Source: an uncultured Pelagibacteraceae bacterium (GTDB taxonomy: Bacteria; Pseudomonadota; Alphaproteobacteria; Pelagibacterales; Pelagibacteraceae). From it: DNA of 31,472 nt. The position numbers were made by a program, and so were the translations under genes. Positions 16,822-25,334 of the stretch are shown one piece after another; position 1 is the stretch's first letter, and each line of letters opens with the position of its first letter. The notes under the pieces are model-generated. The model had not been told where the DNA came from. It saw only the letters and a program-made list of their open reading frames with translations, and ran no database searches. The stretch lies in NCBI GenBank assembly GCA_902509725.1, contig CABWYI010000006.1, forward strand, positions 1 to 31,472, in the 5' to 3' direction.

Positions 16822-19800
16822 ATGACAAAAAATCTTAGAGTTAAAACAGGAAAAGCAATTGACGAAACTTACAGAATTTCATTTAAATTTAATGGAAAAA
16901 CTTATTATGGTTTTAAAGGAGATACGCTTTCCTCTGCATTATTAGCAAACGATGTTCATTTAGTTGGTAGAAGTTTTAAATATCATAGACCAAGAGGTAT
17001 AATGACAGCTGGTTCAGAAGAGCCAAATGCTATCGTTCAGCTTCATGACAAGTCTTCTAGAACAGAACCAAATGTTAGAGTAACAGAAGTTGAAATTTAT
17101 GAAGGTTTAGAAGCGTCCAGTCAAAATTGTTGGCCAAATGTAAAATTTGATATTGGTGGAATAAATAATTTTTTATCACCTCTTCTTCCTGCAGGTTTTT
17201 ACTATAAAACTTTTATGTGGCCCGCTAGTTTTTGGGAAAAATATGAATATTTCATAAGAAAATCTGCTGGATTAGGAAAATCACCTACTGAACCAGATCC
17301 TGATGTATATGAACATAAATACATCCATTGTGATGTTTTGGTAATAGGATCGGGTATTTCAGGTATCATGGCAGCAAAAATAGCTGCTAAAAATGGATTT
17401 AAAACTCTTTTAGTTGATGAAAAACCAAATCTTGGAGGATCAACTATTTACCAAAATTCAGATTATTTCAAAATTAACAATCAAAATTCATGTTCATGGT
17501 TAGAAAAAGAAATAAATGAAATTAAAAAATTAAAGAATTTAGAAATAAAAACAAGAACAAGTGTTGCAGCTTATCATGGATATAATTTTTTATTAGCTCG
17601 TGAAAATCTTACTGATCATTTACCAATTGAACAAAGAAAAGATAAAACAAGACATAAACTGCTTAAAATAAGAGCAAAAAAAGTAATCTCAGCCACAGGT
17701 TCTATAGAGAGACCAATGATATTTGACAATAACGATAGACCTGGAATTTTGCTTTCATCAGCAATTAAGAAATATGTTGACTTTTTTGGGGTAGCATGTG
17801 GTGAAAAAAATATTCTTTTTACTAATAACGATAGTGCATATGAAACAGCAATTACTTTAATTCAAAAAGGAATAAATATTGAAGCAATTGTAGACAATAG
17901 AGAAGAGGTGGACTCTAAATTACTTTATGAAGTTGAAAAAAATAATATTAAAATTTTCAAGGGCTATACAGTAACAGATACATTCGGCTATAAAAGAATT
18001 AACAAGATTTCTATAAAACAATTATCTAAAGATGGTCAAAAGGTAGTTGGCTCTAAAATAAGTTTATCTTGTGATTGTCTTGGAGTTTCTGGTGGATGGA
18101 CACCTGCAGTTCATTTATTTACACAATCCGGTGGAAAATTAAAATTTAGAGAAGATGATCAAGTTTTCATTCCAAACATATACCCATCAGATCAATTAAG
18201 TATTGGTTCATGTAATGGAGATTTTACTTTAGATGAAATTTTGATAAATACACCAAAATCTTTAAAAAAATTTTTAAATATAAAAAATACTGAGTATGAG
18301 AATTTAGAAGTTATATCTTCAACCAATAAATCAAAAAGAAATATTTGGTTGTTACCATCAGATAAAGTTCTAGGTAAAACAAAATCATTTGTGGATTATC
18401 AAAATGATGCTACTGCAAAAGATATTAAATTAGCATTAAGAGAAGGTTTTAGATCAATTGAACATGTAAAAAGATACACAACCACTGGAATGGGAACAGA
18501 CCAAGGTAAATTAGGTAATATGCATGCGCTTGGAATTATTTCTGAAACAGCAGGTGCAAAAATGGGTGAATTAGGCACAACTACTTTTAGACCACCCTAC
18601 ACTCCTTTAACTTTTGGAACAATAGTTGGGAGAAACGTTGGAGAATATTTTGATATATTTAGAAAAACTCCAATTCATAATTGGCATGAGAAAAATAAAG
18701 CTGAATTTGAAAATGTAGGTCAATGGAAACGAGCTTGGTATTATCCAAAAGAAAATGAGAATATGCACCAGGCAGTTCAAAGAGAAAGTAAAGCAGCAAG
18801 AGAAAGTGCTGGAATTTTAGATGCATCGACTCTTGGTAAAATTGATATCCAAGGAACAGATGCTTCTGAATTTTTAAATCGTGTTTATACTAATGCTTGG
18901 TCGAAACTTGCAATTGGTAAATGTCGATATGGTTTAATGCTTAATGAAGATGGTATGGTCTATGATGATGGTGTTACTACTCGATTAGGTGAAAATCGTT
19001 ATATAATGACAACAACAACAGGCGGTGCTGCCAATGTAATGGGTAAACTAGAAGATTACTTGCAAACAGAATGGCCTGAATTAGATGTTTATTTAACTTC
19101 AGTAACAGACCATTTTGCAACTGTAAGTGTTTGTGGTCCAAATAGTAAAAAAATTGTAAGCGAAGTTATTCCAGATTTAGATTTTTCAGACGAAAGTTTT
19201 CCTCATATGTCATTTAAAAATGCAAAAATTGGCAAAATTAATTGTAGAGTTATGAGAATCAGTTTTACAGGAGAGCATAGTTACGAAATTAATATCCAGG
19301 CTAATTATGGTAAATCAGTTTGGGAAAAATGTATGGAAGCAGGAAAAGAATATAATATTACACCATATGGCACAGAAACAATGCATTTACTTAGAGCTGA
19401 AAAAGGGTTCATAATTGTTGGCCAAGATACTGACGCTACAATGACCCCTATCGATTTACAGATGGATTGGATTGTAAGTAAAAAGAAATATGATTTTATA
19501 GGAAAAAGATCTTTATATAGATCTGACACTATCAGAGAAGATAGAAAACAACTTGTTGGATTAATAACTGAAGATCCTAATGAAGTATTAGAAGAAGGAG
19601 CACAAATAGTAGCTGATGTAAATAAATCACCTATAGAAATGTTAGGACATATCACATCAAGTTATTACAGTCCTAACCTAAAAAAATCTATAGCACTCGG
19701 AGTAGTAAAAGGTGGAAAAAATATGATGGGACAAAAATTGATAATACCTATGGAAAAAAAAAATATCAATGTAACAGTAGCTGATCCAGTTTTTTTAGAT

Positions 19801-19827
19801 AAGGAGAATAAGAGATTAAATGCTTAA
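16822..19827 (+). CDS. soxA: Sarcosine oxidase, alpha subunit
   Basis: The largest subunit (1001 residues) passes the methyl group of sarcosine to tetrahydrofolate. In order: an N-terminal ferredoxin-like domain (about 10-105) with GRSFKYHRPRGIMTAGSEEPNA; an NAD-binding oxidoreductase domain (about 168-490) starting CDVLVIGSGISGIMAAKIA and containing SATGSIERPM; and a C-terminal GcvT-like folate-binding domain (about 610-990) with TMHLLRAEKGFIIVGQDTD and a final barrel. The linker has FVDYQNDATAKDIKLA and TTGMGTDQGK. Length and domain order match heterotetrameric SoxA. It lies one base after soxD and overlaps soxG by 8 bases. Confidence 0.95.
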   Translation: MTKNLRVKTGKAIDETYRISFKFNGKTYYGFKGDTLSSALLANDVHLVGRSFKYHRPRGIMTAGSEEPNAIVQLHDKSSRTEPNVRVTEVEIYEGLEASSQNCWPNVKFDIGGINNFLSPLLPAGFYYKTFMWPASFWEKYEYFIRKSAGLGKSPTEPDPDVYEHKYIHCDVLVIGSGISGIMAAKIAAKNGFKTLLVDEKPNLGGSTIYQNSDYFKINNQNSCSWLEKEINEIKKLKNLEIKTRTSVAAYHGYNFLLARENLTDHLPIEQRKDKTRHKLLKIRAKKVISATGSIERPMIFDNNDRPGILLSSAIKKYVDFFGVACGEKNILFTNNDSAYETAITLIQKGINIEAIVDNREEVDSKLLYEVEKNNIKIFKGYTVTDTFGYKRINKISIKQLSKDGQKVVGSKISLSCDCLGVSGGWTPAVHLFTQSGGKLKFREDDQVFIPNIYPSDQLSIGSCNGDFTLDEILINTPKSLKKFLNIKNTEYENLEVISSTNKSKRNIWLLPSDKVLGKTKSFVDYQNDATAKDIKLALREGFRSIEHVKRYTTTGMGTDQGKLGNMHALGIISETAGAKMGELGTTTFRPPYTPLTFGTIVGRNVGEYFDIFRKTPIHNWHEKNKAEFENVGQWKRAWYYPKENENMHQAVQRESKAARESAGILDASTLGKIDIQGTDASEFLNRVYTNAWSKLAIGKCRYGLMLNEDGMVYDDGVTTRLGENRYIMTTTTGGAANVMGKLEDYLQTEWPELDVYLTSVTDHFATVSVCGPNSKKIVSEVIPDLDFSDESFPHMSFKNAKIGKINCRVMRISFTGEHSYEINIQANYGKSVWEKCMEAGKEYNITPYGTETMHLLRAEKGFIIVGQDTDATMTPIDLQMDWIVSKKKYDFIGKRSLYRSDTIREDRKQLVGLITEDPNEVLEEGAQIVADVNKSPIEMLGHITSSYYSPNLKKSIALGVVKGGKNMMGQKLIIPMEKKNINVTVADPVFLDKENKRLNA

Positions 19828-20383
19828 TTATAATCAAGCACTACCCAAAAATATATTGATACAAGATCTTCAAATGAAGGAGATTCAACCAATAATGAAA
19901 TTGATAGTAAGGGGGAAAAAAAGAGAATTTATTTCTGCTGTTGGAAAATCATTGAATATTTTATTGCCAACAGAGTCAAATACATCTACTCAAAGTGATA
20001 AATTAACAGCTGTTTGGCTAAGTCCTGATGAATGGATGATTTATTCTAATGAACCTGTGGATAAAAATATAAATAACTATGAAACTGACGAGCTATTAAA
20101 TAATAACATTTCAAAATTGAATCTTGGTGCAATAACAGATGTTACTGATCAATTTGTGATGATTAATCTCAAAGGTAATAAAATTTATGAATTATTCCAG
20201 GCTGGATCACCCTTCAATTTTAATGATTTTCAAAATAAGAAAGGTGCTGTTACTCAAACAATTTTAAACAAAATTGATATAATTGTTCATAATCAGGATA
20301 AAAACACAGTAAATATGTTTGTAAGACGTTCTTTTTCAGAACATTTGTTTTCATGGATGAGCGACGCTGCGTCAAGATTATAG
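19820..20383 (+). CDS. soxG: Sarcosine oxidase, gamma subunit
   Basis: The gamma subunit (187 residues) completes the soxBDAG heterotetramer and resembles a shortened GcvT-like fold. Visible family features are [16 protein letters not shown] in the middle, [25 protein letters not shown] and the C-terminal [20 protein letters not shown]. The first 25 residues are weakly conserved. The ATG overlaps the soxA stop region by 8 bases. Sequence identity in this subunit is usually low, so position in the operon is a large part of the evidence. Confidence 0.9.
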   Translation: MLNYNQALPKNILIQDLQMKEIQPIMKLIVRGKKREFISAVGKSLNILLPTESNTSTQSDKLTAVWLSPDEWMIYSNEPVDKNINNYETDELLNNNISKLNLGAITDVTDQFVMINLKGNKIYELFQAGSPFNFNDFQNKKGAVTQTILNKIDIIVHNQDKNTVNMFVRRSFSEHLFSWMSDAASRL

Positions 20384-20417
20384 TCACAATCTATATTCAA
20401 ATCAGCTATCACATAGG

Positions 20418-21185
20418 ATGAAAAAATTATTACTTATTGCATTATTTGCATTTTTACCCTTTTCTTCAAACGCAGAATCGAACTTAGATAAAATACTTTC
20501 AGCTGGAGTTTTAAAAGTTGGAACTACTGGTGACTGGGATCCAATGACGATGAAAGATCCAGCAACGAACAAATATAAAGGATTTGACATCGATGTAATG
20601 AACGAACTAGCTAAGGATATGGGTGTTAAGGTTGAATTTGTTCCTGCGGAATGGAAAACTATCGTTTCTGGTATTACATCTGAAAGATATGATATTTCTA
20701 CAAGTGTAACTAAAACACCAAAAAGAGCCGAAGTAGCAGGATTTACAGATACTTATTACAAGTATGGAACTGTTCCATTAGTTCTTAAAAAGAATTTAAA
20801 AAAATTTTCAACGTGGGACTCACTTAATAATTCAAGTGTAACAATTGCTACAACACTTGGTACTTCTCAAGAAGAAAAAGCAAAAGAATTTTTTCCTAAA
20901 TCAAAATTAAATTCAGTTGAAGCTCCAGCTAGAGATTTTCAAGAAGTATTAGCTGGAAGAGCTGATGGAAATATTACTAGTTCCACAGAAGCAAATAAAT
21001 TAGTAATTAAATATCCTCAACTAGCTATTGTTCCAGATGGAGAAAAAAATCCAGCTTTCTTGGCGATGATGGTTCCTAAGGGTGATGACAAATGGAACAA
21101 TTACGTAAATGATTGGATTAAAAAGAAAAAATCATCAGGTTTCTTTACTAAGTTACTAGGGAAATATAATTTAAAAAGCTTATAA
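20418..21185 (+). CDS. Family 3 (amino-acid type) extracellular solute-binding protein
   Basis: A periplasmic binding protein of 255 residues for an ABC importer. Signal peptide [19 protein letters not shown] (1-19) with a likely cut before ESN. The mature part starts with [19 protein letters not shown], then [19 protein letters not shown], and [23 protein letters not shown], where the conserved arginine would bind an amino-acid carboxylate. It follows soxG by 34 bases on the same strand and precedes a matching permease, so it may be co-regulated with sarcosine oxidase; sarcosine or another methylated amine is a possible ligand, but only by context. The TTGDW start and the overall layout also recall periplasmic cyclohexadienyl dehydratases (PheC) of the same fold. 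A binding role is favoured by the adjacent permease. Confidence 0.82.
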   Translation: MKKLLLIALFAFLPFSSNAESNLDKILSAGVLKVGTTGDWDPMTMKDPATNKYKGFDIDVMNELAKDMGVKVEFVPAEWKTIVSGITSERYDISTSVTKTPKRAEVAGFTDTYYKYGTVPLVLKKNLKKFSTWDSLNNSSVTIATTLGTSQEEKAKEFFPKSKLNSVEAPARDFQEVLAGRADGNITSSTEANKLVIKYPQLAIVPDGEKNPAFLAMMVPKGDDKWNNYVNDWIKKKKSSGFFTKLLGKYNLKSL

Positions 21186-21225
21186 TCAATTAGTAATTAA
21201 TATTTAATTCTTTATAAATCAGAGA

Positions 21226-21957
21226 GTGAGAAAATTTTTTTTTTTACTTCTGATACTACCCTTAACCTCATGTGGTAAAAGTGAACTTAATTGGTTGATT
21301 TTATCTCCAAACAATATTGAGGGATTAACTAATCTTAAATTTTTATTAAGTGGGATAACTACAACTATCTATATTTCAGTAGTATCGATTGTTATTTCAA
21401 TGATCATTGGTTTTATTGTTGCTGTTCCCTCTTTAGCAAAAAGTAAGTTTTTGACTTATTTAAATATTGGATATGTTGAAATAGTAAGAGCTATTCCTCT
21501 GCTAGTTTTAATTCTATGGATTTATTATGGTTTACCAATAATGACTGGGGTAAGCTTTAGTCCTTTTGTTTCAGGAATCATTGCCTTATCTATAAGTGAA
21601 AGTGCATTTCAAGCCGAAATTTTTAGAGCAGGTATAAACTCAATCAAAAAAGCTCAATGGGAGGCTGGAAGCTCTCTGGGTTTAAATTTCTTTAGAAAAT
21701 TAAGACTTGTCATACTGCCTCAAGCTATAAAGAACATTTTACCAGCAATTGGTAATCAGTTTGTTTATGTATTGAAAATGTCTTCATTAGTATCGATAAT
21801 AGGTATTGGTGACTTAACTAGAAAAGCTAATGAACTAGTAGTAACAACTTATAGGCCTTTAGAAATCTATACTTTTTTAATATTAGAATATTTGGTTTTA
21901 ATACTAATAGTTTCTTACTTCGTAAGGAGATTAGAAAATAAACTTAAAAAAGATTAA
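21226..21957 (+). CDS. Polar amino-acid type ABC transporter permease with N-terminal lipobox
   Basis: A membrane permease of 243 residues partnered with the preceding binding protein. Several membrane helices run from about residue 36 to 235. The cytoplasmic coupling loop, which docks on the ATPase, is EAGSSLGLNFFRKLRLVILP (146-165), a good match to the EAA motif. The start is GTG, and 11 T bases (21235-21245) fall within codons 4-7. The N-terminus MRKFFFLLLILPLTSCGKSE looks like a lipoprotein signal with lipobox LTSC (C16), unusual for a permease. No ATPase gene follows: the next gene converges and overlaps by 4 bases. Substrate unknown. Confidence 0.87.
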   Translation: MRKFFFLLLILPLTSCGKSELNWLILSPNNIEGLTNLKFLLSGITTTIYISVVSIVISMIIGFIVAVPSLAKSKFLTYLNIGYVEIVRAIPLLVLILWIYYGLPIMTGVSFSPFVSGIIALSISESAFQAEIFRAGINSIKKAQWEAGSSLGLNFFRKLRLVILPQAIKNILPAIGNQFVYVLKMSSLVSIIGIGDLTRKANELVVTTYRPLEIYTFLILEYLVLILIVSYFVRRLENKLKKD

Positions 21958-22433
21958 TTTTTTTTTCTCCAGTCCCAAGGATACTCAAACTTCATTGACC
22001 ATATACCCATATTGTTATTTTTTGCAAAATTTTCATCCTCTATAAATTTTTTAGAATATTTTCTGTAAGCAAAAGCATATCCTTCTCTAACTAAAAATTT
22101 AGATAAACTAAGATCATTTACAAAACATTCGGCCAAAGTTCTCTTGTATTGATCTTTACCTTCCCTAACACATTTTACTTTATTTTTACCAATTTTATTT
22201 ATTAACAATTGTCTAGCTTGGATTCCACAATAGATAATTTCATTATTTTTGCTGCAAGTTTGTTTAAGTTCTGGAGTATCAATTCCAGTAAATCTTATTT
22301 TTTCATTGTTTAAATGAATTGTATCTCCATCAATAATCTTAATTTCATCTGATTTAACATCATAATAAGTTAGAAAAAAAAATATTAGGCAAATGCTAAT
22401 AACTAAAAAGAGATTTATTTTGTTTAAATACAT
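21954..22433 (-). CDS. Membrane-anchored or exported staphylococcal-nuclease-like protein
   Basis: A 159-residue protein with an N-terminal hydrophobic segment (about 7-23) that would anchor it or act as a signal. The SNase fold follows: IDGDTIHLNNEKIRFTGIDTPELK gives D37, R47, D52, T53 and E55, and YKRTLAECF gives R98. These match the metal-binding and catalytic residues of staphylococcal nuclease (D21, R35, D40, T41, E43, R87). It therefore could hydrolyse extracellular or periplasmic nucleic acid, perhaps to recover phosphate or nucleosides. Four cysteines lie in 60-106, possibly forming disulfides. It is last in the gatC-led block. The start overlaps the MATE gene by 38 bases and is needed for the hydrophobic segment; the 3' end overlaps the convergent permease by 4 bases. 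Confidence 0.85.
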   Translation of the reverse strand: MYLNKINLFLVISICLIFFFLTYYDVKSDEIKIIDGDTIHLNNEKIRFTGIDTPELKQTCSKNNEIIYCGIQARQLLINKIGKNKVKCVREGKDQYKRTLAECFVNDLSLSKFLVREGYAFAYRKYSKKFIEDENFAKNNNMGIWSMKFEYPWDWRKKN

Positions 22434-23766
22434 TATTTAGAAAATAACCAATAAATATTAAAACAGCAATTCCCATTGCCCAATTAGTCGCCATAATAGT
22501 ATAAAAAATATCTTCGTAATCTCCTCCTCTAATATTAATTACATACCATAAGCTCAAAAAAGGAAACGCAGTTAATCTCAATATGCTTAGATAAAGACTA
22601 TAAAGGGGTTTCTTTACAGCTTGAAATACGGCTGTTGTAATAAAGAAGACTGGATATATTGGTCCAATCAATGCTGCAACTTTTAGATAAATTGAACCAT
22701 GTTTTACTGCCTCTTGATTGTCCGTAAATAATGAAACAAAAAACTCGGCTCCAAAAAATAATATTATACCTGCGACAGCCATAAAAGAGGATCCAAAAAA
22801 TAATGCTTTTGTATACAATTCTCTTATCCTGTCATAAGCTTTTGCACCAAAGTTTTGACCTCCTATAGAAAGAACTGCTGTGTTTAATCCAATCACTGGA
22901 AGTAAAAAGACTTGCTCTACTCTTAAAGCTGCCCCATATCCTGCGGTAGCTAAATCACCAAATTGTCCAATAAAATATAAAATATTAAAAATTCCAACTC
23001 CAATAAACAACATACTAAACATAACAGGTACCGACTGTCTTGTTAAAGGATTTAGATATTCAAACTTTGGAATAAAACATACTATTTTTAAGTATTCTCT
23101 AATTTTACAATTATTAACTTTATAAGCTAAATAGATTGTTCCGATCAGCTGTGAAATCACTGTTGCTATAGCAAGTCCAGCTATACCAAAAGCAGGAATT
23201 ACTCCATATCCCCATATAAAAAGAGGATTTAAAAAAATATTTAAGAAAAAGCTAAATATTAAAACATTTCTATAACTTTTCGTATCACCTTGAGCATTCA
23301 ATGTTCCATTTAAAGAAATTTGTATCAATACAATAAAAGTTCCATAAAAAATAATATCTAAATATTCTCTCGTAAGTGCAATGCCTGAAACATCAGATCC
23401 CATAACTCCGAGAAGAAAATTAGATGCATTTAAACCAAAAATTGTTACCAATACTGAAATTACTAAAGCAAAAATTAAAGATTGTGCAATATATATAGAT
23501 GCAACTCTCTCTTTTTTTTCACCAATAGCATTACCAATCATTGCATTAGTAGCAGCACCTATTCCAACTCCTACAGCTATTATAGTAAAGTAAATTGGAA
23601 ATGACTTGGCTATAGCACCTATAGCTTCTGCTGAGATTTTTCCTGCAAACCAAGTATCAACTAAATTATAAAATGTTTGGAAAAGAGATCCTACACTAGC
23701 CGGTATTGTGACTTTACGAAGTAAAAACCATATTGGATCTTTAGTAAGCTTATATGAAGTAGACAA
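22396..23766 (-). CDS. MATE-family multidrug/organic cation exporter
   Basis: An integral inner-membrane protein of 456 residues with about 12 predicted helices in two six-helix halves, the normal MATE size. Family features are LRKVTIPASVGSLFQ and FYNLVDTWFAGKI near the N-terminus, IGAATNAMIGNAIGEKK at the end of the third helix, and LNTAVLSIGGQNFGAKAYDR at the equivalent point of the second half. These carriers export cationic compounds using a sodium or proton gradient; the substrate cannot be read from sequence. It lies 8 bases after trhO and overlaps the nuclease-like gene by 38 bases. Confidence 0.92.
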   Translation of the reverse strand: MSTSYKLTKDPIWFLLRKVTIPASVGSLFQTFYNLVDTWFAGKISAEAIGAIAKSFPIYFTIIAVGVGIGAATNAMIGNAIGEKKERVASIYIAQSLIFALVISVLVTIFGLNASNFLLGVMGSDVSGIALTREYLDIIFYGTFIVLIQISLNGTLNAQGDTKSYRNVLIFSFFLNIFLNPLFIWGYGVIPAFGIAGLAIATVISQLIGTIYLAYKVNNCKIREYLKIVCFIPKFEYLNPLTRQSVPVMFSMLFIGVGIFNILYFIGQFGDLATAGYGAALRVEQVFLLPVIGLNTAVLSIGGQNFGAKAYDRIRELYTKALFFGSSFMAVAGIILFFGAEFFVSLFTDNQEAVKHGSIYLKVAALIGPIYPVFFITTAVFQAVKKPLYSLYLSILRLTAFPFLSLWYVINIRGGDYEDIFYTIMATNWAMGIAVLIFIGYFLNNVFKQNKSLFSY

Positions 23767-23774
23767 AAATATCC

Positions 23775-24683
23775 TTATTTAAATTCTTTTTGAAAAATAT
23801 ATTTTTTTCTTGATTGTTTTGCTTTGTATACCTGACTTTGTCTCATTCTAAAACGTGATTTTTGTAATTCTGTTAGTTTATCATGACAATTTGGGCAAGA
23901 AACACCCTCTTCATATTTATTTGATCTTTTATCTTTTGGAGATATAGGCATTCTACATCCACTACACATAGAGTATGTACCTATCTTCAATTCATGCTTA
24001 AGACTAATTCTATTATCAAAAACAAAACACTCACCTTTCCATAAACTTTCTGTTTTCTTTATTTTTTTTAGATAGTTTAAAATCCCTCCATTTAATTGGA
24101 AAATATTTTTAAAACCCTTTTTTTTTAAATATACTGATGTTTTTTCACAACGTATTCCACCAGTACAAAACATTGCTACTGGTTTGTTTTTCTTAAGTTT
24201 ATTTAGATACTTAGGAAAATCTCTAAAATTATTCACATTTGGATTTACTGATTTCTTAAAAGTTCCAATTTTATATTCAAAAGGTTTTCTAGTATCAATT
24301 ATATGGGTATCTTTATTTTTAATAAGTTTGTTCCAGTCTTTTGGTTCTAAATGAGTTTGGATGTTTCTCTCATTAGAATTGATAGTTAAATTCATTGGAA
24401 CTATTTCTTTTTTAACCTTAACTTTGGGTTTATGAAATGGTTGAAATTTAGATTTAGACTCGTTGAAGCTATCAAATTGTTTAAAAGAGAATAAAAATTT
24501 TAATTTTTTAATAATTTTATCTATATCTTTAACACCACCAGAAATTGAGCCATTTAATCCTTCATTAGCAATGATTATCGTTCCTCTAATATGGTTTGAA
24601 ATAAGAAACTTCTGTAAAAAATCTTTGTTTTTTTTTAAAGATTTAACCTTTACGAATTTATAAAAACCAAAAACTTTAAACAT
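23775..24683 (-). CDS. trhO: tRNA uridine(34) hydroxylase TrhO, rhodanese-like
   Basis: TrhO (formerly YceA, UPF0176) makes 5-hydroxyuridine at position 34 of some tRNAs. The protein (302 residues) has an N-terminal domain with GTIIIANEGLNGSISG (34-49), a rhodanese domain (about 110-215) with IIDTRKPFEYKIGTFK and the active loop MFCTGGIRCEK (C173, C179), and a C-terminal part with GECFVFDNRISL and two cysteine pairs in CSGC and CPNC that could bind zinc. Its start overlaps the O-methyltransferase stop by one base. Confidence 0.92.
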   Translation of the reverse strand: MFKVFGFYKFVKVKSLKKNKDFLQKFLISNHIRGTIIIANEGLNGSISGGVKDIDKIIKKLKFLFSFKQFDSFNESKSKFQPFHKPKVKVKKEIVPMNLTINSNERNIQTHLEPKDWNKLIKNKDTHIIDTRKPFEYKIGTFKKSVNPNVNNFRDFPKYLNKLKKNKPVAMFCTGGIRCEKTSVYLKKKGFKNIFQLNGGILNYLKKIKKTESLWKGECFVFDNRISLKHELKIGTYSMCSGCRMPISPKDKRSNKYEEGVSCPNCHDKLTELQKSRFRMRQSQVYKAKQSRKKYIFQKEFK

Positions 24684-25333
24684 TATAAAACTCTACAAAC
24701 AGTCATTCCATCACCTAATGGAATAATTATTTGCTCTACTCTTTTATCTTCACATACAAATTTATTAAATTCTCTAATATTTATAGTAAATTTATCATTA
24801 TTTTTATCATCAGCTACTTCACCGTGCCATAAAACGTTATCAATAATGATCAACCCACCTTTATTTAATAATTTTAGGGATTTTTCATAATATTCCTTAT
24901 AATTCATTTTATCAGCATCAATAAAAACCATATCAAATTTATTATTTTTTAATTCTTTCAAGCTTTCAAGAGCAGGTTTTATTATTGTTTGAATTTTATG
25001 ATCTTGATTAGCTTTTTTAAAAAAATTTAATGCTATTTTGTTTGTCTCTTCATTTTTATCAAGAGCAATTAGTTTCCCTTCATCAGGTAGGGCAAGTGAA
25101 ATTGAGAGAGCACTAAGTCCTGTAAATGTTCCAATTTCAAGAACATTTTTAATATTTGAAACTTTTATAATTAGATGAAGAAAATGACATTGTGTGGGAT
25201 CAATCTGCATTCTTTTGATGTCACCTAAAGTTTTATTGTAATCAATTATCTCTTGTTGAACTGGATGTAAATTTAATCCAAAATCATTTATATAATTTTG
25301 TAACTTTTCTGTAATATCAAGGTTTGCACCCAT
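24683..25333 (-). CDS. SAM-dependent O-methyltransferase, catechol/caffeoyl-CoA type
   Basis: A cytosolic class I methyltransferase of 216 residues. The SAM-binding block is NVLEIGTFTGLSALSISLAL (about 64-83), followed by LIALDKNEE, the metal-binding FDMVFIDADKMNYKEYYE and GGLIIIDNVLWHGEV, and the C-terminal LPLGDGMTVCRV. These are the marks of the metal-dependent methyltransferase 3 family; some bacterial members (TrmR) modify tRNA wobble 5-hydroxyuridine to 5-methoxyuridine. The neighbour trhO makes exactly that 5-hydroxyuridine, so a tRNA role is a fair inference. It lies one base after gatB and overlaps trhO by one base. Confidence 0.87.
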   Translation of the reverse strand: MGANLDITEKLQNYINDFGLNLHPVQQEIIDYNKTLGDIKRMQIDPTQCHFLHLIIKVSNIKNVLEIGTFTGLSALSISLALPDEGKLIALDKNEETNKIALNFFKKANQDHKIQTIIKPALESLKELKNNKFDMVFIDADKMNYKEYYEKSLKLLNKGGLIIIDNVLWHGEVADDKNNDKFTINIREFNKFVCEDKRVEQIIIPLGDGMTVCRVL

Positions 25334-25334
25334 T

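Noticed and set aside
20361..20376. GACGCTGCGTC palindrome near the end of soxG
   Set aside because: It lies inside the conserved SDAASR codons of soxG, leaves a one-base loop, and so cannot form a useful hairpin; codon content explains it.
21195..21209. AATTAA-TAT-TTAATT dyad between the binding protein and permease genes
   Set aside because: All A/T with a 3-base loop. Too weak for a terminator, and too simple in composition to call an operator.
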